A stretch of 10,695 nucleotides of DNA from M30B19 sp041688615 (GCA_041688615.1 JBDNHU010000222.1:1-10695); one strand, 5' to 3'. Counted from the first letter of the stretch, positions 1 through 6,541 are shown. The notes: a model not told the origin generated them from the letters alone. A program made the numbers and translations.

Positions 1-1553
1 AACATGATTTGTTCGGCAAGGTCCAACGCTTCCATGTCTCGCGAACGGAGCATGATTCCGCCGGAAGTTCTTTCCACCACAACGGGATCACCTGGAATCG
101 AGCGATAAAGAGAACTGCTACGCGGTACAACTGCCGATGAGTCATCGGTTTGCTGGGCTGGATCGGCTGGATCGGATTCTTGATTGGTGTCGGCAGACTT
201 GGGCGTGGGAAGTTCATCTTCCTGAATCAACGTTGTGGCAAACTGTATGGTCGTTTTACTTCCAGACGATTTGGTGCCGCCGATGGTTTGGATCGTCTTG
301 CTTTTACCGGTAGCCGAAGTCGTCGTGCGAATCACTGCCGAAGGCTTTGGTGCTATTTTTTCTGTCGGACTGGCGCCTTGGTCAACCGACCGAGCGGGTG
401 AAGACTGAGGCCGCTCTTGATTGCCGGGACGATTTTGGAATTCTGCCGAATCACTTCCGTTTCCCAGCACGCTTTGCTGCTCGCGAGCTTCCATCATCTG
501 AATGATCAATTGCGAAAACTGTTCATCCGATAAATCGGCCGGGTCAAAGTCTTTCGAAAACGCTCCCTTGCCCATTTCACGATCATACGACGGGAATCGA
601 AACTTAGAAGTCGATCCAGTGACGTCGTCCAAGCTTGACGACGCTCGTTCGGACGGAAGGACCAATTTCAATTCGTTCGTCTGTGGGTACATGCCCCAGA
701 TTTCTTGAAACTGATCAATCACATCCTCTGAATCTGTCTTGGGCAGGCTGAATTCACGCCAAGGTTTTTTCTTCTGAATGCTCTCGCCTGGCGGTGGGTC
801 AAAAATTGCGGCCAACTCTTTGACTTCGTCAATCAAACGCGCTGTTGCTCGAACAATAATCTGGTCGTTATTATCATCTTCCAAGAAGATAATCTTTGGT
901 TCGTTGGAAGCGTTGTCGTCTTCCAGCAAAGAAGACGTCGCCATACCCATCGCTTCTTTTAGCTTTTCAATCAATTCATCTGAAAGCATTCGAAAGGTAG
1001 GAATCCTGGCGGTGATGGTTCCATTGCTTTCGATTCGATCCAACAATTCACGGATCTGAACGTGGTCCTGTTCCCGAGCCTTCGCGTAAATCACGTCCGA
1101 ATCGGACAACGTCAAACGCATGTCCGCACGGCCATCAAACTGGCTCATCAAGACGTTGAATACAATTTTAGGATCGTTCTTAGGTTCATAGTACTTAATC
1201 TGATACTCTTCGGCTTCGAGCATATTCGCAGCGTTTTCAACATTGTCCATCTCGTTGACCAAGTCGATCATCTTCTCAACTTTGTCTTTGGTTCCCGAGA
1301 TCCAGGGTTGAGTCTCACTGTTAACGATCGTGACCGAAAGTGAACCGTCATCCAAACGGTTTTCTTCTGCTCGCATGCCGAATTCGGCTCGAGCCATTCT
1401 CATCACGGCCTCAAATGTAACGTGCTTTAGATCGACCTTCTGGTAGATAGTTTTGCTCTTGGCTTTGGCGCGATCAATGACGTCGCGAATCGTCCGAAGT
1501 CGCCCTGCGTTTTCTCGCACGAAAAGTTCATCCGAATCCGCCAGCATCGTCAC
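1..1553 (-). CDS. Secretin N-domain-like protein, downstream open frame (partial, continues past left edge)
   Basis: This frame is open for 517 codons from GTG at 1553 to the window edge and is in the same frame as the gene segment at 1575-2300, separated from it only by two TGA codons. The protein reads as successive small alpha/beta modules like the ring-building N domains of secretins: the end of one module (residues about 1-34, with LADSDELFV and GRLRTIRDVI), then about 40-105, 115-175, 180-250 and 265-305. The rest is a low-complexity Ser/Thr/Gln/Pro-rich stretch before the edge. No secretin beta-barrel domain is visible in the window. If translated separately it would start at GTG 1553 or ATG 1547, directly after the second stop, by termination-reinitiation; it would then lack a signal peptide. 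More likely it is the second part of one protein. The family assignment rests on pattern recognition of planctomycete secretin-N/STN proteins and is moderately sure. Confidence 0.7.
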   Translation of the reverse strand, partial: MTMLADSDELFVRENAGRLRTIRDVIDRAKAKSKTIYQKVDLKHVTFEAVMRMARAEFGMRAEENRLDDGSLSVTIVNSETQPWISGTKDKVEKMIDLVNEMDNVENAANMLEAEEYQIKYYEPKNDPKIVFNVLMSQFDGRADMRLTLSDSDVIYAKAREQDHVQIRELLDRIESNGTITARIPTFRMLSDELIEKLKEAMGMATSSLLEDDNASNEPKIIFLEDDNNDQIIVRATARLIDEVKELAAIFDPPPGESIQKKKPWREFSLPKTDSEDVIDQFQEIWGMYPQTNELKLVLPSERASSSLDDVTGSTSKFRFPSYDREMGKGAFSKDFDPADLSDEQFSQLIIQMMEAREQQSVLGNGSDSAEFQNRPGNQERPQSSPARSVDQGASPTEKIAPKPSAVIRTTTSATGKSKTIQTIGGTKSSGSKTTIQFATTLIQEDELPTPKSADTNQESDPADPAQQTDDSSAVVPRSSSLYRSIPGDPVVVERTSGGIMLRSRDMEALDLAEQIM

Positions 1554-1577
1554 TCACCCACGCGGAGGTTGTACTCA
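1554..1577 (-). other. Two in-frame TGA codons inside the secretin-like gene
   Basis: Reading codon by codon on the minus strand, the frame gives NS, TGA (1577-1575), VQPPRG, TGA (1556-1554), then VTMLADSDELFV. The codons on both sides share one phase, so no net frameshift is present. Neither other frame across this stretch gives a sensible bridge; each soon hits a stop. The protein pattern resumes exactly where a secretin N module would be expected to continue. This fits two nonsense substitutions (CGA to TGA is one possibility for each) or, less likely, readthrough or reinitiation. GTG follows the second TGA immediately and an ATG lies two codons later. Confidence 0.85.
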
Positions 1578-2300
1578 CGAATTGACTTGGCGTTCGATCG
1601 TTGCAGCATCAAGTCCGCGAATATCAAACTTGCAATTGACCAGTTCAAACGTACCCCGATCGTCCAGTTCTTCGGGTGTGATCGTCTGCACCAATTCCGC
1701 TGGAATGCCTTCTTTGGCATGGTCAATCATTACCAGTTGATTGCGGTACCTTAGCAGCACGTAACCCTCGAGTAGCAACATGTGGTTGAGTTGGTCTAAA
1801 CCATCCTTGACGGAGTAATCGTTTCCGTCGACGTTGGTGTAAGTGCCCTTGGGAAAATCGCTGTGTTCCAGCAAAACCAAGTCGGCTTGTTCAGCGAACC
1901 ATTCAATCACCGTCTTCCATTCGGTATTCTTGAACGAGAAACGGATCTTGCCATCAGCGGCGGCGGCAGCTTTCAGTTGCACAGGCGCTTTTAACGCGAC
2001 GTCATCTTGCGTGAGGGCTTCTACTGCCGCGCTGGCCTCGACTGCTGCGCTGGCCTCGACTGCTGCGCTGGCTTCTTGAACGGTGACCTTTGAGGCAGAG
2101 GCAGAATCGTTTACCGAGTCCGCTTCCTCTTGAAAGACTGGTACTGGGCTTGCAACAGCCAAGTTTGCCGAGGAAGCGTTGGGCCTAACATGAACCAAGA
2201 GGTTAATGTCCGCAAATCCGCCGGCGATGGTTGAAAACACACCGCTCCAAACTAAGACTCGTAAGTTATGAACGAAATGCTTGGATAAACGCTTTTGCAT
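1575..2300 (-). CDS. Secretin/STN N-terminal domain protein, upstream segment (241 aa, ends at in-frame TGA)
   Basis: The N-terminus has basic residues followed by a hydrophobic stretch (about residues 14-30, VLVWSGVFSTIAGGFA), which suggests export or membrane anchoring. A low-complexity linker follows, with EASAAV repeated three times (76-93). Residues about 118-196 look like an STN (secretin and TonB N-terminus) module: KIRFSFKNTEWKTVIEWF, a GTYTN loop, then LDQLNHMLLLEGY and a strand ending LVMIDH. A conserved-looking linker (IPAELV..ITPEELDDRGTFELV) leads into a second module that is cut at NS by TGA (1577-1575). The start ATG at 2300 has AGGA ten bases upstream. Such proteins are thought to form periplasmic rings or scaffolds in planctomycetes, but the exact role is unknown. 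The module continues collinearly after the stops, so this segment and the frame at 1-1553 were one gene. Confidence 0.75.
   Translation of the reverse strand: MQKRLSKHFVHNLRVLVWSGVFSTIAGGFADINLLVHVRPNASSANLAVASPVPVFQEEADSVNDSASASKVTVQEASAAVEASAAVEASAAVEALTQDDVALKAPVQLKAAAAADGKIRFSFKNTEWKTVIEWFAEQADLVLLEHSDFPKGTYTNVDGNDYSVKDGLDQLNHMLLLEGYVLLRYRNQLVMIDHAKEGIPAELVQTITPEELDDRGTFELVNCKFDIRGLDAATIERQVNS
2023..2076 (-). repeat. Three 18-bp in-frame coding repeats (EASAAV)
   Basis: Three tandem 18-bp units (2023-2040, 2041-2058, 2059-2076) differ at only a few positions and encode EASAAV three times in the linker between the putative signal sequence and the STN module. The unit length is a multiple of three, so copy-number change would keep the frame and alter only linker length. 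Confidence 0.85.
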
Positions 2301-2310
2301 AATTCTGATT

Positions 2311-2314
2311 TCCT
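2311..2314 (-). promoter_or_regulatory. Possible Shine-Dalgarno for the secretin-like gene
   Basis: AGGA on the minus strand lies ten bases before the ATG at 2300. The spacing is slightly long. A weak 5-bp hairpin (CCACT/AGTGG, 2321-2336) sits just upstream of it in the leader. Confidence 0.35.
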
Positions 2315-2363
2315 AAAAATCCACTGCTCTTAGTGGCTGGTCTCTAACTTTAAGTCGAAGGTC

Positions 2364-2465
2364 GCCAATACCATCAAGGAGCCAATACCATCAAGGAGCC
2401 AATACCATCAAGGAGCCAATGTCACCAAGGAGCCAATGTCATCAAGGAGCCAATGTCATCAATAA
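2364..2465. repeat. 17-bp tandem repeat, six copies
   Basis: Six adjacent 17-bp units start at 2364, 2381, 2398, 2415, 2432 and 2449. Copies 1-3 are identical (gccaataccatcaagga). Copies 4-6 carry 'gt' in place of 'ac' after 'ccaat'; copy 4 has one further change and copy 6 is diverged at its end. The array begins 64 bp upstream of the secretin-like start codon, in its probable promoter or leader. There are no spacers, so it is a minisatellite and not a CRISPR array. The two sequence classes in blocks suggest stepwise expansion. Confidence 0.95.
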
Positions 2466-3266
2466 AATGACTCAGATTCACAGTGATATTGACTCTGACT
2501 GGCATCAACTTGGACGCTTGCAAGCATCCATTTGCCTGCAAGAGTCGGCTGTTTTGTCGCCAACTAACTAAATGCCACTTAACTTCTGGCTTTTCAATTG
2601 CTTAAGTGCTAACCGGCCACTCAATCCGACAGTCTGACTTTGAACTATTGCCCATGCACTTACTAATGCATGCACTTAGTGTTGCCGATGCCCTTGCTGC
2701 GTTGGCAACGGTTGGGTCTGCAGACGCCTGCTGGAACAAATTTCCTGTGATTTGGAAACTTGACGATTGTTTCAACTTGGCCGTTTTCCATCGAAAAAGG
2801 CAAAATGAACCGGCGATCGGGACCTGCGCGACGTCCGAATCGCGCAATTCTAATTGCAAATTCAAATTAAACGGCGATTCAATGCAGAATCGCTACCCGA
2901 ATCATCAGCAACTTTGGCATGCAATGCTCAACACCGACCCAACCGTTATCTGAAACACCCTGGGAAGCCGCTTCGTTTCGCTGAATCTACCAAAATTGAG
3001 TATTTCCGTTCGGATATGGCCGCAAAAAGCGGCTAAACACCGTCATTCGATCCCGGCACGCACTTCACTTAACACCGATTTCAGGCTAAACGAATGCTTG
3101 AACCGCAAATTTTTCTGCTAAGTGAAGTTCGCGTAAAATCTTATTGGGGACTGTGGACAGGTTGGGTATTGCGACTTCAGGTGAACTTGGATTCCAAATT
3201 TTCTCTCACCCGAGGACTTTAGGGCCAAATTTAAACCCAATTGGTCAGCGATCGCTGGTTCGGCAA
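2466..3266. other. Gene-free stretch of about 800 bp
   Basis: No convincing gene is visible. Two overlapping open frames on opposite strands (2602-2865 minus, 2606-2953 plus) have no recognisable domain, signal peptide or ribosome binding site. Small structures are present: a direct repeat of atgcactta (2654-2662 and 2669-2677), a hairpin GCCGC-A5-GCGGC (3019-3033) without a T tract, an inverted pair cttcactta/taagtgaag (3063-3071 and 3119-3127), and a 12-bp palindrome cagcgatcgctg (3246-3257). None is strong enough to name as a regulatory element or RNA. Confidence 0.5.
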
Positions 3267-3296
3267 GCCAGAGGTTCATTCGCCAGAGGTTCATTC
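3267..3296. repeat. 15-bp tandem duplication across the phosphatase stop codon
   Basis: gccagaggttcattc occurs twice in tandem (3267-3281, 3282-3296). On the minus strand the unit carries the TGA that ends the phosphatase gene, so the stop and the bases after it are duplicated. The core GGCGAATGAAC also occurs in the 17-bp array at 4274-4324, in the opposite orientation on the other side of the same gene. Confidence 0.9.
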
Positions 3297-3944
3297 GCCT
3301 CGAAATGAACCATCCATCGACACTTGCCAGTACTCACCCGAATCAACGTCAACCGCTGAAAGGTACCCTCCGCCATAACAGTTGGTGTCAATAATTGCTA
3401 AATGACCCAAATCTAGGATTTCACCTTCCTCCTGCGGAGTGTGACCCACCCAGGCTTTCTTTCCGTTTTCATGCGGGATCGGAAAAGCCAGTTTCATGTG
3501 TTCCCACAGTCCAACTTCGTCGGGGATCTGGTTCAGAGGCAGACTCGACCGATAATTGGCGTGGATAAAAAAGTGCCGGTCGTTCTCCCAATAGCGGCGA
3601 CAATGCTGAAAGAACATCCGGTGATGCGGGGGTATTTGTTCCAAGCTTCCGCCATAACTTTGCAAGGTCTGCTGGCCACCATGTTGCAGCCAGAAATTCA
3701 TCGCGTCACGGTTATTGAACGCCTGCATCAGCATCACTTCGTGGTTCCCGATCAAGGGAACTAATTGAGTCCGCGAGACCAGTTCGAGAAGAATTTCGAT
3801 GACGCCTGCGGATTCCATGCCCCTATCAACATAATCACCCAAGGTGACGACGGTGTCTTCGGGTTGGGGATCGAAGGCTTCGATCAAGGGCTTCAGTGCC
3901 GTTGCGCAGCCGTGGATATCACCAATGGCAATCGTTCGAGGCAT
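3291..3944 (-). CDS. PPP-family metallophosphatase (bacterial Ser/Thr protein phosphatase-like)
   Basis: The 217-residue protein carries the complete PPP signature: GDIHG (D9, H11), GDYVDRG (D37, D40, R41) and GNHE (N67, H68, E69), followed by later metal-binding histidines FIHAN (H128) and VGHTP (H168). These residues bind two metal ions and activate water for phosphoester cleavage. The length matches small bacterial PPP enzymes of the PrpA/PrpE/ApaH-like group. Known members dephosphorylate phosphoproteins or, in the ApaH branch, cleave diadenosine tetraphosphate; the sequence alone does not settle the substrate. There is no signal peptide, so it should be cytoplasmic. The start is ATG at 3944, five residues before the first core strand; no clear Shine-Dalgarno is seen. 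It appears to be a single-gene unit, divergent from the M24 peptidase. The TGA stop lies in a duplicated 15-bp unit. Confidence 0.93.
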   Translation of the reverse strand: MPRTIAIGDIHGCATALKPLIEAFDPQPEDTVVTLGDYVDRGMESAGVIEILLELVSRTQLVPLIGNHEVMLMQAFNNRDAMNFWLQHGGQQTLQSYGGSLEQIPPHHRMFFQHCRRYWENDRHFFIHANYRSSLPLNQIPDEVGLWEHMKLAFPIPHENGKKAWVGHTPQEEGEILDLGHLAIIDTNCYGGGYLSAVDVDSGEYWQVSMDGSFRGE

Positions 3945-4069
3945 AATGGATTAATTAAGTTTCTCTAGAATTTGCTGGTATTATTTTGCGGAAGATCACC
4001 CACAAGTTTTCCACAGGTGCTAAATTCTATTCGCTAGACGGTGAATATCCAAGTCAGCCCCATCGAAAA

Positions 4070-4191
4070 ACCAAAGCCCTAGCGGCGGCCAGGTTGACCA
4101 ACTGTGGAACGGGCGACCCAAAGAACCAAGTGTTAGTGAACGGCAGTTACGTCAACTTGGCCAAACCGCTAGGATTTTAAAGGCCTTTGGT
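4070..4191. repeat. Long imperfect inverted repeat
   Basis: The left arm 4070-4104 and right arm 4144-4191 are reverse-complementary in four ordered blocks: accaaag/ctttggt (4070-4076 with 4185-4191), cctagcgg/ccgctagg (4078-4085 with 4166-4173), a 12-base block with one mismatch (4087-4098 with 4151-4162), and aactg/cagtt (4100-4104 with 4144-4148). The right arm has about ten extra bases (4174-4183). The loop is 39 bases. It lies in the gap between two divergent genes and could be a structured RNA, a MITE-like remnant or a cruciform. No T tract follows on either strand, so a terminator is less likely. Confidence 0.75.
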
Positions 4192-4273
4192 GCAAACATC
4201 GGCTGCAACAGCAGCCTGGTGACTTTGGCACCCCAACCAGCTTGGCGGCCCTATGACTTTGCAAAGCACATTT

Positions 4274-4324
4274 GAACTTTGTTGGCGAATGAACTTTGTT
4301 GGCGAATGAACTTTGTTTGCGAAG
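4274..4324. repeat. 17-bp tandem repeat, three copies
   Basis: Units at 4274-4290, 4291-4307 and 4308-4324; the first two are identical (gaactttgttggcgaat), the third has two changes. The junction sequence TGGCGAATGAAC is shared with the 15-bp duplication at the phosphatase 3' end, on the opposite strand. Confidence 0.93.
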
Positions 4325-4389
4325 TTCGGCGTCAACTTCAGGGGCGCCGCATCAGTGGATACGATGAATGAAAATTGCCGGCGACCTAT

Positions 4390-4453
4390 GCGTATCCTTG
4401 GGCTTGCGTATCCTTGGGCTTGCGTATCCTTGGGCTTGCGTATCCTTGGGCTT
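4390..4453. repeat. 16-bp tandem repeat, four perfect copies
   Basis: Four identical 16-bp units gcgtatccttgggctt at 4390, 4406, 4422 and 4438, with a short further cttggg after the last. Perfect identity points to recent expansion. The array ends about 140 bp upstream of the M24 peptidase start and about 37 bp before its candidate -10 box, so copy number could affect that promoter. Confidence 0.96.
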
Positions 4454-4490
4454 CTTGGGAACTAGCAATGGGTGCGATTCCCGAGTCTTC

Positions 4491-4496
4491 TATAAT
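4491..4496 (+). promoter_or_regulatory. Candidate -10 box for the M24 peptidase gene
   Basis: A perfect TATAAT lies 98 bp upstream of the ATG at 4594. No good -35 hexamer is found 16-18 bp upstream, so this is a match to the consensus -10 only. Confidence 0.3.
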
Positions 4497-4593
4497 TTAG
4501 CTGAACCTGCAGAATATGAATCCGTTTGGGTTTATTTAATCATTGACCTTCCCGACTTGAACCAACATTCTCTTTAATAACCGATCCACAGCC

Positions 4594-5709
4594 ATGAATT
4601 CACGATTAGATATCGATGTGCCCTGTTGTAAATCCCGCCAAGATAAACTGGTTCAATGGATGAAGGCCGAAGGCGTCGATCGCGCGCTGCTGACCACTCA
4701 ATCCCACATTCAGTATTTCTTCGGGCCGCGGTTTGCTTGGACGTTTGCGGCGATTGCCACCATCGATAGCGATGGAAAATCATTCTTGTTAGCGCCACAT
4801 AAATTGCCGCCGATTTCTGCTGCGGATCAAATGCAGGTTTATTCGCCTAAAATGCTGTCCACGATGCGAAACGATCAAGCCGCAGTCGCCACCGAAGTCT
4901 TTGTCCAATCGATCGGTGGCAAGATTGAGGGCCAGGTGATTGCTGTAGAATTTTCGTCTTACTGGCAACACCTTTCGGCTCATCACACTGCAAAATTAGT
5001 TGATCTTGAACCGCAACTTTACAAAATGCGTCGCAACAAAAGTGCTGATGAACTGGCAAAAATTCGCCAAGCGATCGCCGGGACCGAAGCGATGTATCAC
5101 GTCGCGCGGCAAATCATCAAGCCGGGCGTTAGTGAATTGGACATCTACAACGCTCTTCAAACCACCGCCAATGATGTCTACCAAGAACCGATGACCGCAA
5201 CAGGGAACGATTATCAAGTAAATTCTCGCGGCGGTAGTCCCCGATCCGAAGTGCAAGCTCAGGCTGGCCAACTGTATATTTTGGATTTAGGACCAGCCTT
5301 CCGAGGTTACTTTGCAGACAATGCCAGGACAATTGCCGTCACCGATGTTTCAACTGCACAGCAGACGGCCTGGGATTATGTCATGCAAGTTTTCCAAATG
5401 GTTGAATCCGAAGTCAAGCCAGGTGTCAGTTGTAAGGTGATTTTTCAAAAGGCTCAGGCAATTTTGGACCAGTGCCCTGTTGGTGAATTTAATCACCACT
5501 TGGGTCATGGTATCGGACTGTTCCCACACGAGGGTCCACACCTGAATCCGAACTGGGACGATACTTTCGAAGTCGGCGACGTGTTTACTGCCGAACCCGG
5601 ACTTTACGCTCCAAAACTAGCGGCCGGGATGCGAATTGAAAACGACTATCTGGTGACCCAACACGGGGTCGAGAATCTATCGCCCTTTCGAATGGAACTA
5701 AAGCTGTAG
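4594..5709 (+). CDS. M24-family metallopeptidase (Xaa-Pro aminopeptidase-like)
   Basis: The 371-residue protein has the two-part build of aminopeptidase P/prolidase enzymes. An N-terminal creatinase-type domain spans about residues 10-140, and a pita-bread catalytic domain starts near KMRRNKSADELAKIRQA (about 144-160). All five dinuclear metal ligands are present: D231 (ILDLGP), D242 (FADNART), H305 (HHLGHG), E334 (FTAEPG) and E349 (MRIEND). Family members remove the N-terminal residue ahead of proline or split Xaa-Pro dipeptides; the exact substrate is not readable. Length is normal for bacterial PepP/PepQ-like proteins. No signal peptide is seen, so it is probably cytoplasmic. The start at ATG 4594 gives the expected N-terminus, though no Shine-Dalgarno is evident. 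It stands alone on the plus strand, with tandem repeats and a possible -10 box upstream. Confidence 0.93.
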   Translation: MNSRLDIDVPCCKSRQDKLVQWMKAEGVDRALLTTQSHIQYFFGPRFAWTFAAIATIDSDGKSFLLAPHKLPPISAADQMQVYSPKMLSTMRNDQAAVATEVFVQSIGGKIEGQVIAVEFSSYWQHLSAHHTAKLVDLEPQLYKMRRNKSADELAKIRQAIAGTEAMYHVARQIIKPGVSELDIYNALQTTANDVYQEPMTATGNDYQVNSRGGSPRSEVQAQAGQLYILDLGPAFRGYFADNARTIAVTDVSTAQQTAWDYVMQVFQMVESEVKPGVSCKVIFQKAQAILDQCPVGEFNHHLGHGIGLFPHEGPHLNPNWDDTFEVGDVFTAEPGLYAPKLAAGMRIENDYLVTQHGVENLSPFRMELKL

Positions 5710-5736
5710 TCCATTGAGTTCCACGTCTGGGATCGA

Positions 5737-5760
5737 ACGCATGCGTCCAGAAATTTCTGG
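5737..5760. repeat. Adjacent palindromes downstream of the M24 gene
   Basis: A 10-bp palindrome acgcatgcgt (5737-5746) is followed directly by a perfect 14-bp palindrome ccagaaatttctgg (5747-5760), with gaacg/cgttc flanking the pair. It begins 28 bp after the peptidase stop. It could help end or protect the transcript, but no T tract follows. Confidence 0.4.
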
Positions 5761-5893
5761 CGTTCTAAGTAGCCGTTGGGTACCGGCCGCGTTGCCCGGA
5801 CCAGCCTACAGCAGGCACGCATTCGCTGGAGCTCCTAAACACTTAATCGCTTAAACCGTGCCAGGCGTCTTGAAGGGATTAATCGCATTTCCT

Positions 5894-5932
5894 GCGGAAC
5901 TGCATGGCGGAACTGCAGGGCGGAACTTCAAT
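5894..5932. repeat. 13-bp tandem repeat, three copies
   Basis: Units at 5894-5906, 5907-5919 and 5920-5932 share gcggaact; the third is diverged at its end. The repeat overlaps the last codons of the decayed coiled-coil gene on the minus strand (stop 5930-5928). Confidence 0.8.
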
Positions 5933-6541
5933 AACAAGTGGCTATTGCTACATCCGACGTACCTGACATTGGCCAACACAACACAAGAGTACCGCGTGTT
6001 CCGAGGTCGGGGAGGACTCGAATTTGCGGACCCGTCAGTTTGTCAGGCTGTGGGGGATCCGGTGTTGTGTTTTCCGTCGTACTAGCTGCTTGTAATTCAC
6101 GATCCAATAGTTCATCCAGTTCCATTTGTTGGACGATCGATGTCTGTTGGGTGTCGTTAATCGCTAAAGTTTGATGCCGACGAATCGGAGATGCTAAGTT
6201 GGCGAACTTGAGCTTCCATGCGGAGGATTGCTGATTCGTAACGTTCGTCTTTTTTTCTGTAGCTGATCCAGTGAAGCGACTTGGATCTGAAGTTTCTTCA
6301 CTGACCGTTTCACGACGGGCGACTTCTCTTGATCCTGGTGTCAAACGGCACCCTGGCCCTTGAGTCGCTTCACCGTTTCACTCGTGTCATCTTGCAATTA
6401 CTGGCGGGAGTCCCGCAGCGAAAGGTGTTTCAATTTCAGGGCCGCCAATGGGTCCTCGGCGTTTTGGTAATCAGTCTTCGTAGAACGCTGAACGGCCAAA
6501 GAATCGCAAGTTGGAATCACGTTTAATAAGCCAAGCATCAT
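5928..6541 (-). pseudogene. Decayed gene for a small exported coiled-coil protein
   Basis: The coding pattern hops between all three minus-strand frames. From ATG 6541 (or TTG 6544) a hydrophobic, signal-like start (MMLGLLNVIPTCDSLA) leads into KTDYQNAEDPLAALKLKHL, then TAA (6400-6398). The same frame goes on through LQDDTSETVKRLK, a TGA (6343-6341), and KKLQIQVASLDQLQKK. At a run of seven A (6250-6256) the pattern moves to another frame and continues DERYESAILRMEAQVRQLSI, as if one A had been added, until TAA at 6159-6157. A further single-base shift gives INDTQQTSIVQQMELDELLDRELQ, ending at 5930-5928. The pieces join into one amphipathic, Glu/Lys/Leu-rich coiled-coil sequence. A basic stretch (KQKSSRW) precedes the ATG in frame but follows a stop, so the original start may also be lost. 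Two stops plus two shifts make decay more likely than sequencing error. Function unknown. Confidence 0.6.

Noticed and set aside
1554..1577. Selenocysteine or genome-wide TGA recoding to explain the two TGA codons
   Set aside because: No selenoprotein-type context or redox motif is present, two close Sec codons in a structural module would be odd, and TGA ends the intact phosphatase gene normally.
2602..2953. Overlapping open frames of 87 and 115 codons on opposite strands
   Set aside because: They overlap almost fully, show no domain, signal peptide or ribosome site, and have random-looking composition. Both are most likely chance.
3019..3033. Hairpin GCCGC-A5-GCGGC as a terminator
   Set aside because: The stem is only five pairs, no T tract follows on either strand, and it is about 270 bp from the nearest gene end.
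3248..3255. GCGATCGC octamer resembling the cyanobacterial HIP1 repeat
   Set aside because: It is a single occurrence within a 12-bp palindrome, and the gene content does not look cyanobacterial.
4007..4015. TTTTCCACA, one base from the DnaA box consensus
   Set aside because: A single near-match with no cluster of boxes, no AT-rich unwinding region and no dnaA/dnaN nearby; not evidence for an origin.
3986..4180. 64-codon plus-strand frame starting at TTG
   Set aside because: It runs through most of the long inverted repeat, has no ribosome site and no recognisable protein pattern.
2364..4453. Short repeat arrays as a CRISPR locus
   Set aside because: Units are directly adjacent without spacers, 15-17 bp long, and differ between arrays; no cas genes are present.
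5858..6174. Plus-strand open frames opposite the decayed coiled-coil gene
   Set aside because: They have no domain-like pattern, and the coiled-coil segments on the minus strand explain the coding-like composition better.
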